Below are positions 37,217 to 50,679 of a DNA stretch of 64,000 bases, piece after piece. The position numbers and the translations under genes were made by a program. The notes beneath the pieces are model-generated. The model was not told where the DNA came from and made no database searches. It saw only the letters and a list, made by a program, of their open reading frames with translations. This stretch comes from Takifugu bimaculatus (taxonomy: Eukaryota > Chordata > Actinopteri > Tetraodontiformes > Tetraodontidae), in assembly GCA_004026145.2 (NCBI GenBank), contig CP034991.1:15925214-15989213 (forward strand), written 5' to 3'. Numbering within the stretch: the stretch's first letter is position 1; each line of letters opens with the position of its first letter.

Positions 37217-40200
37217 GTAATTTCCAACCTTCAGACTGGTTAAGAACCTTTAATAGCAGCTAGTTTGAAATGATCCTGAAAGCAGGCAGCTCTAAAGAAT
37301 CAACCATTTTTGAAGCATTCTTTCCTCTTCTTTCTCCACAGGTGAAATTTCCACCAAACCTTACTGTAATGGCCATGGGAACTGGAGCACCGACACATGC
37401 AGCTGCATCTGTGAGCCTGGATGGAAAGGCCATAACTGCAGCGATCCCGAGTGCCCCGGTGACTGTCAGGACCAGGGCCGCTGCCTGAATGGCAGATGTG
37501 AATGCTTTGAGGGTTTTGGTGGTGAAGACTGCAGTAACGAGCTCTGCCTGCTGGACTGTGGTGATTATGGTCACTGTGTCAACGGTGTCTGCCTATGTGA
37601 GGAGGGCTTCAGCGGGGAGGACTGCAGCCAGACAAACTGCCTCAACAACTGCTTCGGCCGTGGAAGTTGTCATGAAGATGAATGCGTTTGTGATGAGCCA
37701 TGGACTGGATATGACTGCTCTGAAATCATCTGTCCAAATGACTGTTACGATCGTGGCCGGTGCATTAATGGCACCTGTGAGTGTGATGAAGGCTACACTG
37801 GGGAAGACTGCGGTGATTTATCCTGTCCTAGTCATTGTAACAACCATGGCATGTGCTTGAATGGCCAGTGTGTGTGTCAGACTGGCTACATTGGAGAGGA
37901 TTGCTCAAAGCGCTCCTGTCCAAAGAACTGCAACGAGAAAGGCCATTGTTTCAATGGAAAATGTATCTGTGATCCAGGACACGAAGGTGAAGACTGCTCC
38001 ATCCTCTCATGCCCCGACAACTGCAATAGCAGGGGCGAGTGCATTAATGGAGAATGTGTGTGCGATGCTGGCTACCAGGGTGAAGACTGCAGTGTTCTCG
38101 CCTGTCCTAACAATTGTCTGGACCGCGGAAACTGTGTTAATGGACAGTGCATGTGTGACAAAGGCTACAGCGGGGAGGACTGCAATATTAAGACCTGTCC
38201 AAAGAATTGCATGGGACGGGGGGATTGCGTGGATGGCAAGTGTATGTGCTTTACTGGTTTTAAAGGCAAAGACTGTGGTGAGATGACCTGCCCCAGAGAC
38301 TGTATGAACCAGGGGCACTGTGAGAATGGAAAATGTGCTTGCCATAATGGTTACACGGGCGAAGATTGCAGTCAGAAGACGTGTCCCAAAAACTGTCATA
38401 ACAGAGGCTACTGCATTGATGGTGACTGTGTATGTTATGAAGGTTTCACTGGGACAGACTGCTCCATAATTGCTTGCCCAAGTGACTGCCTAAACCAGGG
38501 ACACTGTAAAAATGGAGTATGCGTCTGTGACGAAGGATTCACAGGAGAGGACTGTTCAGCGGGTAGGCAGAGTTTGGTATAGGATAAAGTTCATGATATA
38601 CTATACTCATACACGCACGCTTACATATATGTGATATCTAGCAATTTTTCCATGAATATGTGTATAAATAAATAGAATGGCTACTTTCTCTGAAATCTCC
38701 GCTATTTTGAAAGGCTTGTCAGATCAAAAGCTAATTTTTTATTCTTCCCATAGTCTCACCACCCAAGGACCTAACAGTAGTGGAGGTGTCACCGGAGGCC
38801 GTGGACCTCTCCTGGGAGAATGAGATGTGTGTTTCAGAGTACTTAATAAAGTATGCACCCACTGTTCCTGGAGGCCTGGAGCTGGACATGCAGGTACCTG
38901 GGGACCAGAAGAAGGCCACATTGCTAGAGCTTGAACCTGGAGTGGAATACCTGATCAGTGTCTATGCTTTGCTCAACAACAAGAAGAGTGTTCCTGTCAA
39001 TGCTAGAGTAGCTTTGGGTGCGTCAAGGTCTTTCAGGATATCAGAAATCTAACTGTATAACTTTTAATGCACTCAGAATTTTAACCTGTGCATTTCAGAT
39101 TTGCCAAAGCCTGACGGACTCAAGTTCAAGTCAGTGCGAGATACATCAGTGCAGGTAGAGTGGGACCCAATTGACTTTCCCTTCGATGGCTGGAACCTCA
39201 TCTTTAGAAACATGGTAAATGCTGGTCGAAGATGTGATGGACATTCTCGGTTCTACTATATTGTCGCACCCGTTGTTGCAACACTGCGCTTTCTTCTCTT
39301 TGAAATACACTCAATCGCCCTTCCACCACAAGTGGATGCCATCACTATAGACACAGGAATTTCATTATATATAAGCGTATTATATGGAAAACATCTTCAA
39401 AGTTCAAAGTAAATGGACTGGATCTGCTGAAAGCCACACTGTGATAAAACACCACTAATTTCTTGTTAGAGCTTCCACACACATTGTCATTAAGGATTAT
39501 CTGGTTTAAAGTTTGTTTTCTGTCATTCTACACAAGTGGTGACATGATGTCACAATGGTTTTTAAGGGTTATTTATCTGTGCTGGCAGAAAGAAGAGGAT
39601 GGCGAAATTCTGAACTTTCTTAGCCATCCAGAGACCATGTTTGAGCAGTCGGGCTTGGGCCCTGGCCAAGAGTATGAGGTCAAGCTGGAGGTTGTTAAAA
39701 ACAACAAACGCGGACCACCTGCCTCGAAGAATGTGATCACAAGTGAGTTTACGCTTTCATTGTGTCAGGAGCTTAAGCTGCCACCACTGAGACGCGTCTC
39801 ATGTTTGCATCAGTGTACCACTGTAGGATTTTCTCAGGTCAAGACCTGTGAAATTATCATTGAATTTTAAACTGCACCCTGGATTCAACATTTGCCGGGT
39901 TCCCTCGTTGCCGACGATCGATGTTCTTACCAGTTCTGTCTCTAATCAGTTCACCATAATTACTGACATCTGTACTCACTTTAGGGAGGCCATTTATAGT
40001 AATTCTTACTCTATTAAATATAAAAACATTTTACAAAAATTGGAAGAGAGACCAATTGTGTTCTCAATTTAACCTGTTGAAAAAAATTAAATAAAAGCAT
40101 CTTGTGTGGAATTTCATCAATGTAAAACTTGTCTAAGCAAACAAGTATAAAGCTCATATGTTATGTCTTTCAGGTAAATTAAAGGCGGTTGTTATTCTTA

Positions 40201-41179
40201 TATAAATTGCGTTGTCTGTGATACTTCATGGCCGAACATAAAGATATTTATAATACCTTCATGGATTCTGCATTTTGGTATCCAGAGCAGTAAATAATAA
40301 ATGTCTTCATCCACTGATTGATATCTGTGGCCTTTTTACACTGCAAAAATGGTGCCTGCTGGCCATTAATTATCTGCAGCATGACCGCAGATGTATGAAT
40401 CTGCAGTAGCAGCCTGACATTAGACGTGTCCTAAAGGGACAACTGCATTCATAAAATTCAATTACAAAAAATGGCGGTCCTCCATCTCCAGCAAATTGTC
40501 ACATCACAATTAACAACCACCAGTGATTGTAATAAAATGTTTAATCATCTGTTCACAGAATATGTCGTTTTACTTATAAAGATCATTTTTAAAGATCAGC
40601 TTTTCTGTGTCACCCTTTGTTCCTCCAGTGATCGATTCCCCAAACCATGTAGACATCCGTGACGTGACAGACACCACGGCACTGGTGACCTGGATGCCGC
40701 CTGTTGCAGAGGTTGAGGAGGTCAGTATTTCTTATGGACCCAGCTCCAACCCCGCAGACCGCAACATGGTGGAGCTGTCATCCACTGAAACCCAGTACCA
40801 CCTGGGAGGCCTCCACCCTGACACCCAGTATGAAGTTTCTCTGACAGCCCACAAGGGAGAGTGGAGCAGTAATCCCGTCCATGAGTCTTTTCTGACAGGT
40901 TAAAGTAAAATCTTGAATAACATGATAAAGTGTCAGTGTGATCAATTCAAATGTGTTAGCTGACCTTTATATAAACATGTTTCCATGTTATAGAGCTGGA
41001 TGCTCCAAAGCACTTGAAGACAGCTGAAATAACAGATGAGAGCATCACTCTTGAGTGGGAAAACAGTCGAGCTCAGGTTGACAACTACCGCATCAAGTAT
41101 GGACCTTTGTCTGGAGGAGAGCACAGGGAACTACTCTTTACCCCAGGAGCCAAAGACTACACCCATGCCAAAATCACTG

Positions 41180-41228
<49 letters not shown>

Positions 41229-44200
41229 TGCACACGCACGTGCATGCATGTGCATGTGGATGGTTATGCTAAAAAGTCTTTAAATATATTTTGTACTGTT
41301 CTGTGACCGGGGGGTCTATGGAGATAAGAAACTCTTACATCAGTGTCAGTTAATCTATGTTAATCTCATTTTTATCTATTTAAAGAAGAAATCTGGGTAG
41401 AGTGTAGACTGTTCTTTGCATGTTTGTCAAAGTGCCTCATGCCACAAATATGCCACAAACACAGGATATCACTGATTAATCAGTGATTAAAAGCTAATAT
41501 AAATGAGGGAATAAAAACAATGGCTCAAGATCATCAGTCTAGGACCAAGAACAGTAAGAGGTCACAAAGAGGAGCCATGACAACATATAAACATCTGAGG
41601 TCCTTCCTATTCTTTAGTGCTATTGGTCCTGAATCCACCACCAAAAGAACCCTGGATACCAATGTCTGTTTTAAATAATAAACAGACTGAAGGAAGACCC
41701 TTCTGTGAATCAGATACGAACAGAATATGGGTCAGACGGCAAGATAACTTTACATTTATTCTACCAAAGGACAAAAACAAGAATGAAGCTGCTCCTCAGC
41801 ACCAGCCGGGTCAAAGTCTGGGTTATAGTTTAATATAAAATCAGAAGAAAATGAGGAGATTGTGTTACGAGACACCATCATTTCAGCCTTTTGATACCTC
41901 CCTGGCTACCACAGTTTCCAGTGGTTTCCAGTTTCAGCTATAAAATGCGCTTTTACAGCTTAATTATGACACACTCAAGGTGAAGTGAGCTATAGCTACA
42001 TTGTCCTTGAGATCTTGTGTTCATGGAAGCTAACCTCAACATTTTCCCACATGCTTCTTATCTGTAATTGCCTCCACGCATGTGGTTTTATGGATAAAGC
42101 ATTTACAGAGTATAAAGCGTGATTTCATGCTGCAGGACTCCCATGAGTTAAAGAAGACATTAATGTCTTAAATATAGCTAGCAAAAGGTTCAGTAGCCTG
42201 CTGTATCATGGCAAGTGTTTTGCTTCTCTCACATGGACCACTATAGACCCATTATTGTAAATGCAACACTTATATTCCAGAGTGAGCTCAGACATCCCAT
42301 GAAATCTAATTAGGCTGAAATCTTTTGTGCAATCAACTTGTGTGAGAGCATTTCTGTGCTTGCCTTGGATTTAGGGACCGAGCTAAGCAGCTGTCTACTT
42401 GACTGCTGAGCCCTCCCATCATTCATTTAGTGACACCTCACTGCATTTCTACAAACAAAGCATGACAAAGTGTTGCACCAGGTTTTTATTTTGGCATATT
42501 TTATAGGCCTGAGAGCCGGCACAGAGTATGGGATGGGTGTAACAGCAGTGAAAGATGAGCGGGAGAGTTTGCCAACAACCACCAATGCAGTGACGGGTAA
42601 GGGGAACGGCACAGTTTCTATACACCATGATGACACAATAACTGTAACATTTTCGGTTGTCTGCTACCTAAGATAAGGAAAAAACAGTAAATGAGTAAAA
42701 AAAAAAAAAAGGATGTATTGATTTCTAACTTTCAAGTTATTCTTGAAGATAGTTGGAGAATTTTATATGTTTAATGGAACATTTTTTAAAGACTTACAGC
42801 AGAGACCTACATAAATTACAGGACTTTAATGTGGGTCTTTGTGACCTGCTCTTTTTTAACAGCAGCTCACAAGCCATGAAAAACCAAGTAAAACAGCAGC
42901 TGGCAGACAGATGCACAGCAGGAGGTGCCTGAAGGTTTCACTGTAAAAGTTTAGGATTCCTGATAGATGTGTGGAATACCCTTTTTAACATTTTAAAAGA
43001 TATCTGTGGTAACAAACAATAATTTTCCAAAAACCTTGGTGACAATATCTCATCATCAACATCTCCATTGTTCAAACACAGTTGACACCGTCAGTTTGCA
43101 CTTTTTTTTAATTAAGTAATTTTAAAACCATGTCAATACTTTTCCAACATCCCTTCTCCACCTCTTTAATTAGCACTGGATTCTCCAAAGGACCTAATTG
43201 TTACCAAGGTGACAGAGACCACCATGTTGCTGGAATGGAGACACCCCCAGGCTAAACTGGACTCTTACAGGCTGGTTTATGTATCTGCCGATGGCCACAG
43301 AAGTGAGGAGGTACTGCCGGGTGATTTAAAGTCATACAGCCTGATGGAGCTCACCCCTGGCATGCTTTACACCATCAGCATCAACACTGAGAGGGGCAGC
43401 AGGACCAGTGCACCCATAACCATCTCAGCATTCACAGGTTAGTACTGCTCTGTTAAACACCAAAGACATTTCATCATTTGTTAGTTTTGGCCTTCGTTGA
43501 TATCGCTGCTAAAATTCTGACTTTCACCAAAGGCTTTTGTAAAAAAAAGAATAACTGTCAGAGTTTTGATGAATGCATCATATACAATATGTGTTTGTCC
43601 TTCACCAATGTCGTTCTTAACATAAAGCACTTTGGGCAAGAGCCCACATCCAAAGTTCAACTTGTGTATGTTTAGGAACATGATTTTGAACCAGGAAGAA
43701 TTTTGAACATTGATTTATTTTTCAAATCCACATTTTATTAGAGTTTGATTATTTAGGTATGAATTCACAGAGCCCTAAAAAACATCCAATGGCTTTTATT
43801 GGTCTCTGTTTGGCTCAATAAAATATATATAGCTTTGCCTGATTTAAAACCATGCAATGCATCAAAAGAAATAGTTGCATTATTTAATACTGAAAAAATA
43901 GAATCCTGTCTGTTTAGTTAATGTATCATTTTCTTATTTCCTAATTGGAGATACCAGGTTCACTAATGTGTTAAATTGATATTCAGCAGCTCTTTTCACA
44001 GTAGTTTCCAGCTTCAGGACAAGAGATGGCCACATTAGAGCCTTTTAGAAATAGTGTGACACGTTTACCTTATTATACATTTTCCTTGAGCCTGTGAGAA
44101 ATCATGAGGAATAACCATGTGAGCTGCTCTTCACTGCATTACTCTGGAAACAGTATAATGTGAACTTTCTCGCTATAATTGCCTCTCTAGCTGCCTGTAG

Positions 44201-47200
44201 GCTCAGTGGACTGCAGATACAGGAAGAGGGTTCAGATAATTAACACAAGATATTAAAGGGCGAGAAGTTTCTCCACATGATTTAATGAAGAGAAAAGTGC
44301 TCACAGACACAAATAATGAACTGGTTTGTCATTATTTTGCACTAAAATAAATGTAATTTAAATCGAAGAGCATTGTTTCATGCAGAAAACAATCACTTTT
44401 TTTAGTTATTTATTTACTTCAGGAGCAAAAAGACATCATCAACATACAAAGAGTAGATGGCTGTTATCAGCTCTTTTTATGATGATGTTGTATGACAGGG
44501 CTGATTTTACTGCAGATTCTAACTGGAGACATTTGACTCCCCTGAAAGTGTCAACCGGCAAATCAAATTCCTCTCAGATTCCCCCAAAACTTTAGTGTGT
44601 CAGATTGGATTGAAAAAGAGTCAATTTTAGTATTTCAAATCCTGGTCCTTGTCAACCAATTATCAGCCAATCAACAGTCTAGGAACTAAAAGGAATGTGT
44701 TCTTTTTATTGGTTCTCTATCACTCCTGTAACCCTCCTTTGATGTCCTATCATAACCCAGAGGAGGAGAAGCCAGTTGTGACCCATTTCACCATCAGTGA
44801 TGTGTCCTGGGACAGCTTTCATTTGTCCTGGTCTACCAAGGACGGGGCCTTCCAGGCCTTCCTGATCAAGGTCACGGATGCAGAAACGAGTTCTGATGTC
44901 CAGAACCATACCCTGCCTGCTGCTGCTCAAAGTCTCGCCATCTCTGATCTCTCTGCTACTACCTGGTACAGAGTCAATCTGTATGGGTTGTACAGGGGGG
45001 CTCTCTTAGCTCCAGTCTATGCTGACACTATCACAGGTATCAACATCACATCATATTCTCATTTTGGCTGTCTTCCTTCTTCATTTGCTGAACGAAGCAA
45101 ATTCTTTTTTGAATCTCTCACTGTATCTAATCAGTACACTCTTATAAAGTTTAGTAAAAAAAAAAAATCATCAGGTCAGCAATAGGATCTCATTTAGTCA
45201 TGCATCTTCAGCAAATATATGACAGAATGAGAACCTATACTTGAAAAAGTTGGTGTCTGTCACCATCCAAAAGGCTGAAGAGCAATTTGATCCATCAGAA
45301 TTTTAATGATTGGGATCAGTCGAGTATAAGAAAGATGAGAGGACTGGCAGAGGAAATAAAAAGCAACAAAGCATTGTTTCCCCATTTTTGTGAGGACTCT
45401 CTTCAGTATGCAGCCCCAGTTCTCCCAGTATGGGCTGATTTCCATTCTTATGCTGCGACTGGCCCTGGGTTTGGGCACTGCTTTGCCAGGGGTTTCTAGG
45501 GCCATGCATAATATGGCATGAGCTCAATTTTGGCCCACTGTCTGCATGCTAATGACTGCAGAAACCAGTTCAACATTTTTCATTTGAATCACTTAATCCA
45601 AAAGAACCCAAAACCCAAACAACTTCTGAATACAAGTGTCAACTAATTTAACTATATTATGCATGGTGGTCAGTGAAGGAGAGGTTTGTGGTCTAAGTCT
45701 TCTTTAGAAACCAGCCAGGTCTTTGATCAAAGTCAGTGGAAGATTTGATTAATTGTGCAGTTATTTCATTTTTTAGTAGGTGAGCTAGTGCCTCCAATAA
45801 TGCGCTCTCCTGTTTGTTTAAATTGGTTCTGCAAGTCTCAGTAGAGGGACATGGTGAGGGGAAGGAAGTAGGGGTGGGGAAATCAAAAGTGGGTCACCAA
45901 GTGGCAGCTGATGGATGTGGCTCAGTTGAAAGTGCTCTGTGGTTAATATAAAATGACAGCTTATAGTGATTTTGCTGCTTGAATACTCATTAATACCATT
46001 TCTTATCAGGAAAAACACTGCGGTCTAAGACAGACGGTGGTTCACGAACCCCTGAAACTCCACTCGCCACATCGTTTTAATGAGCGGCAGGGATGAGCTT
46101 TATTGAATCTTTCCTTAGCCTCTCGTACCAGCCACCATTAAAACTCTGTTCCATGTACTGGTAGTTTTATCTTCTCATACCAAAGGTTTTTTTCATTACT
46201 AATTGGTCTCAGCAGAACCCCATAAGAAAGAAGCTGTCCAGTCTGGACTCTATGGCTTTTTTCTTTCTGCTAAAAATGACCACACAACAATCTCAATTAC
46301 ATCTGAATGTTTGACAGAACCTTTGCATTTGAAAGCCACTCTGGGGTCAAAAAGTAGAAGGAAAAGAAAAATAGAATGAGAAAATATTAAATCCTTATAT
46401 TTGTCCCAATAGCTTAGATTTCATTTCTACTGATTTCACTCTACAGATTCAAACTCTTTGTTTTCTGCTTCTATATTTCCATATAAATGTTTGCGTTTGC
46501 ACAGAAATCCAAAGCAGTCTTCTGGCAGAAGAGACAACTAAACTTTCCCCTGTCATCCAGAGGCTGAACCAGAGATCCAGGCCCTCCTGGTCTCTGAAGT
46601 CACCCCTGAGAGTTTTCGGCTGACGTGGATGGCTGAGGAGGATGCTTTGGACACCTTTGTGATAATGGTCAGCCCAGCTGATGACCCAGGTCATCCAAAA
46701 GAGCTTGTGCTGGGAAGTGAGAAGCGAAGCGTAGCCATTGCAAACCTTACAGAGGATACAGAGTACAGAATCGAAATGTTCGGCCTCAGTTTTGGAAGAA
46801 GCACCAAATCTGTGCAGGAAAGTGTCAGAACAGGTAAAGTGTGCAGAGAGAGTGAGAGTGCATCTGGGTCTTTACTGTTTCCTGTTCTTTAAATCTTTAG
46901 CCTATAACACAGTGGTGTCAAACTCAAATACCCAGTGGGCCCAAATTCAAAACTGGGAAAGTCACAGGCCAACATTGATATTTATTGAAAAAAATCTTCC
47001 TCCAGCTATAACAGGAAACCTTTTGATATGGACCAAATGGACCAAACTAGTTTTGCTCAACAACTGAACATGGAACAAGCAAAGCTTAACACAATACAAT
47101 ATATAATTTATTATTGCACACATGCAAAATCAAAATTCAAATAAAAATAACACATCACTGGCATTCATTTCTTCTGTTTTAAATTTCAACAGCAATCTTT

Positions 47201-49594
47201 TTCAGTTGTAAGTTAATGTAATGTAAATGTAATGCCTTTTCATCTCTTCTACTTTCTGGCGCCTTTGAGTCATTTCCAGGTGTTTGTGCATGTCTTGGTG
47301 TTGCATTTTATAGTGTCATCTGTTGTTGTTCTCCTTGTAATGCACATTGGCTCCACATGCAAGGCAGACAGGTCTGTCTTTTACATATCTAAATAGATAT
47401 TCTGCCTCTTACCTGTTCAGAAAGGTCCTATTTTCTGCCTTTCCTTTAATCATCACCTTATATGCTAATGCTAATTCAACGTCGCTATGACTACTTCCTC
47501 TCTCTTGGTGGTTGGCAAGCCACAAATTGCTGCATTACCACCACCAGCTGATGTGGAGTCTGTATTTTCACACCAAAACACCAGCAGACTATTTGTAGTA
47601 TAAGCACATGCGCTTTAAGCGGTAATACCGGTGGGCCAGCTCTAATAGTCAATTGGTATGGCTTCGCGGTCCAAATATAATTACATTGCAGGCCAAATTT
47701 GGCTCACGGGCCAGAGTTTGGCACCTATGCTATAACACATGTCATAACACACAGTATGATCCACTAAGCAGATAATAAACACAACTATTAGTGTGTTTAA
47801 AAAAAATCAAATCAGACTCTTGTTTACACATTTAAGGGCCTATTTATCCGTAATGTTAATATAGTTGCTGAGGGCTTGCACTTTGGCCAACCGACTGTAA
47901 ATGTCTGGACATGCTGAGGAGACAATGGATGGTCCCCTGGGTGATTGGCTCCTCCCAGACCTGGATTAGAATATCGTGAATCTCCTGACACTCCCAGAGG
48001 TGCCTGATCGGATTCAGGAATGGGGGATTGGGCAGCCAATCGATAGCATTACTGCCTTCATCCTCCATTAATGGCTGATGACATGAACCTGGTCATTGTC
48101 AGTCACCCCTGTCACATCTGTCACATGCACACAATGTGAACCCGCTCTCATCCCAGCAGAGCACCACACACAGTGGTGAGTCTGGTTTTCTTCAGCGAAC
48201 ACCAATGAGGTTGCATAAAGCCACACAATTGGACTTTTGAGCCCTCATGCCATGTAGAACCATGCACACAACCTGTGTGACGCCTTTAGAGCTCTAACAG
48301 CGCTTCTCGTGTTCCTATTGATATAAAGGAGCAGACAGGAGTCCTGCTGCTGGGTTCTTACCCTGCTATGGTCCATGTACAGCAGAACTCTACCCTGGTA
48401 CCTCCTGTACATTTATGACACTGTGTTGGGAGACACAGAGAACCTTCTGCCCTGCAGGAGCTGCAGCTTCTGATCAGGTTTTGTGGGTTGCAGAAACCTC
48501 ATGCTACCACCAGTGAGGAGGTTTCTGGGGGTGTGTGAATGCCAAACTAAACAAGAATCAGCAGAAAAGATCATAAAAGGATGAGGAGATGGAACTGGCC
48601 TGGTTCTATTCCTTAATGTGGGTTTTGCCTTCTGTACAACAGCAGAGTAGCCTAATTTACAATCATTCTGATTCCTGGACAGTTTAATATTTATTTCTTT
48701 GTATAATGACTAAACGACAGCCATGTGAAGATATATGATTCTTTTGTACAGGAAATTAAGTAAAGAAAATTAAAGAAAATAAATGAATACAATATTAAAC
48801 AAAGTGAACAAAATATTACACACACAAACACACACACGCATGCACGCACAGTTGCAGCCATCAATCCAGTTTTCATGGGATCAGCCACATGGTGAGTCCA
48901 TGTCTGAGTCTCTTCAGAACCATTCAAACAGCTCAAGTTTGAACTGAATAAAAAAATCGGTCTTCTGTTATGCTGATAAAAACCCATTATCTTTCCTCTT
49001 TATTTCCCAAACTCAGCATAAATCTAAGGAAATTTGTCTGGTACTGTCAAAAAAAACTCTGGATAAAGACCCTTAAACCTCCTGTTTAGTTTCTCTTGTT
49101 GAAGTGCGGGGGGATGGATGTGTATCTGTGTGTCCTTTGTCTGTCTGCTTTGCTCTTGAGATGCTCGGCACGTTTTCTGCTGGTGTCGCAGTGGCGGGGT
49201 GGTGCTGTCATTCAAACCTCTGAGGCTTGTTGTTAGCTGGGAGAGTTTGTCCAGCAGCAGATCCCCAGCCTGCCTTTGTCCCCAGTCTCACTCACTCGTC
49301 TCTCTCAACCGGGCTCTGTTTGTTGGTGAATCTGTTTGGGCCACTTGTATCTTTCCAGATACTTTGCTCGTCAGGTGGGTGGAGGCAGCATTATTTGAAC
49401 AATGCTGTTTTTTTCTGTGCAGACCTGGCCCCTCCTAAAGGCATACGCTTCTCTGATGTGACTGACACATCCACCACTGTTCACTGGGGGGCTCCAAGAG
49501 TTCGAGTGGACAGCTATCAGATCACATATGTCCCTGCTCATGGAGGTCAGTATCTGTGTGTAGTTTTCATCCATCATCCAGTTCATAATTGATG

Positions 49595-49692
<98 letters not shown>

Positions 49693-50379
49693 CATTATTA
49701 TCATTATTATCATTATTAGTAGTAGTAGTATTAGTATTAGTATTATTAGTATTATTATATTATAGTTCACAATAAGTCTTTGTGAGTATTTCGGGGTGTA
49801 TTTAAAAACCGGTCAGGGTGTTATTTTTTTTCTACAGGCTGATTCTGCCCTCTAGTGGTGTAAAATCTCCCTGCGATTATTGAAACACTGAAATGAGTCA
49901 ACCTTCTTAAATTTGATGGGGGAAATATTGTTATTCTAGTATTTAATTCAAAAGGAAGGCGTCCATATATACAAAATACTTTTTACTGAGCTGTGTGAAT
50001 ACAGAGCATACATCTGCCTCAGAGTCATAATATAATAACTTAATTTGTAAATTAACATTAAGCGCAGATTTAGCCTCCGATCAGTACAATAGAAATTTCT
50101 CAGCTCTTTCCCAAGGTGGGTATTGCTCTTTTGTAATTTGCATTCTGTTTGTCAGGTAATGCTAAGACACTCACAGTGGATGGTTCCAAGTCTCAGACCA
50201 TGCTGCCCAACCTGACTCCCGGAGTCACCTATGAGGTCACAATTGTTGCTGTCAAAGGGCCACGAGAGAGTCTGCCAGCATCAGACAGCATCACCACAGG
50301 TAAGACTAGAATCAGTTTAAGGCTGGATCAAATAATGTTTCTCTGTAGTTCAGATTTAAGTAAGCACTTAAAAAATTAA

Positions 50380-50457
<78 letters not shown>

Positions 50458-50593
50458 AGCTCTGGATAAACCTCGTGGATTGGTTTCTATAAACATCACA
50501 GATACTGGAGCTCTGTTGCACTGGCAGCCAGCTATTGCTACAATAGATGGTTACATCATCACGTACAGCGCAGACGGAGGTATTTACTGTCTG

Positions 50594-50679
<86 letters not shown>

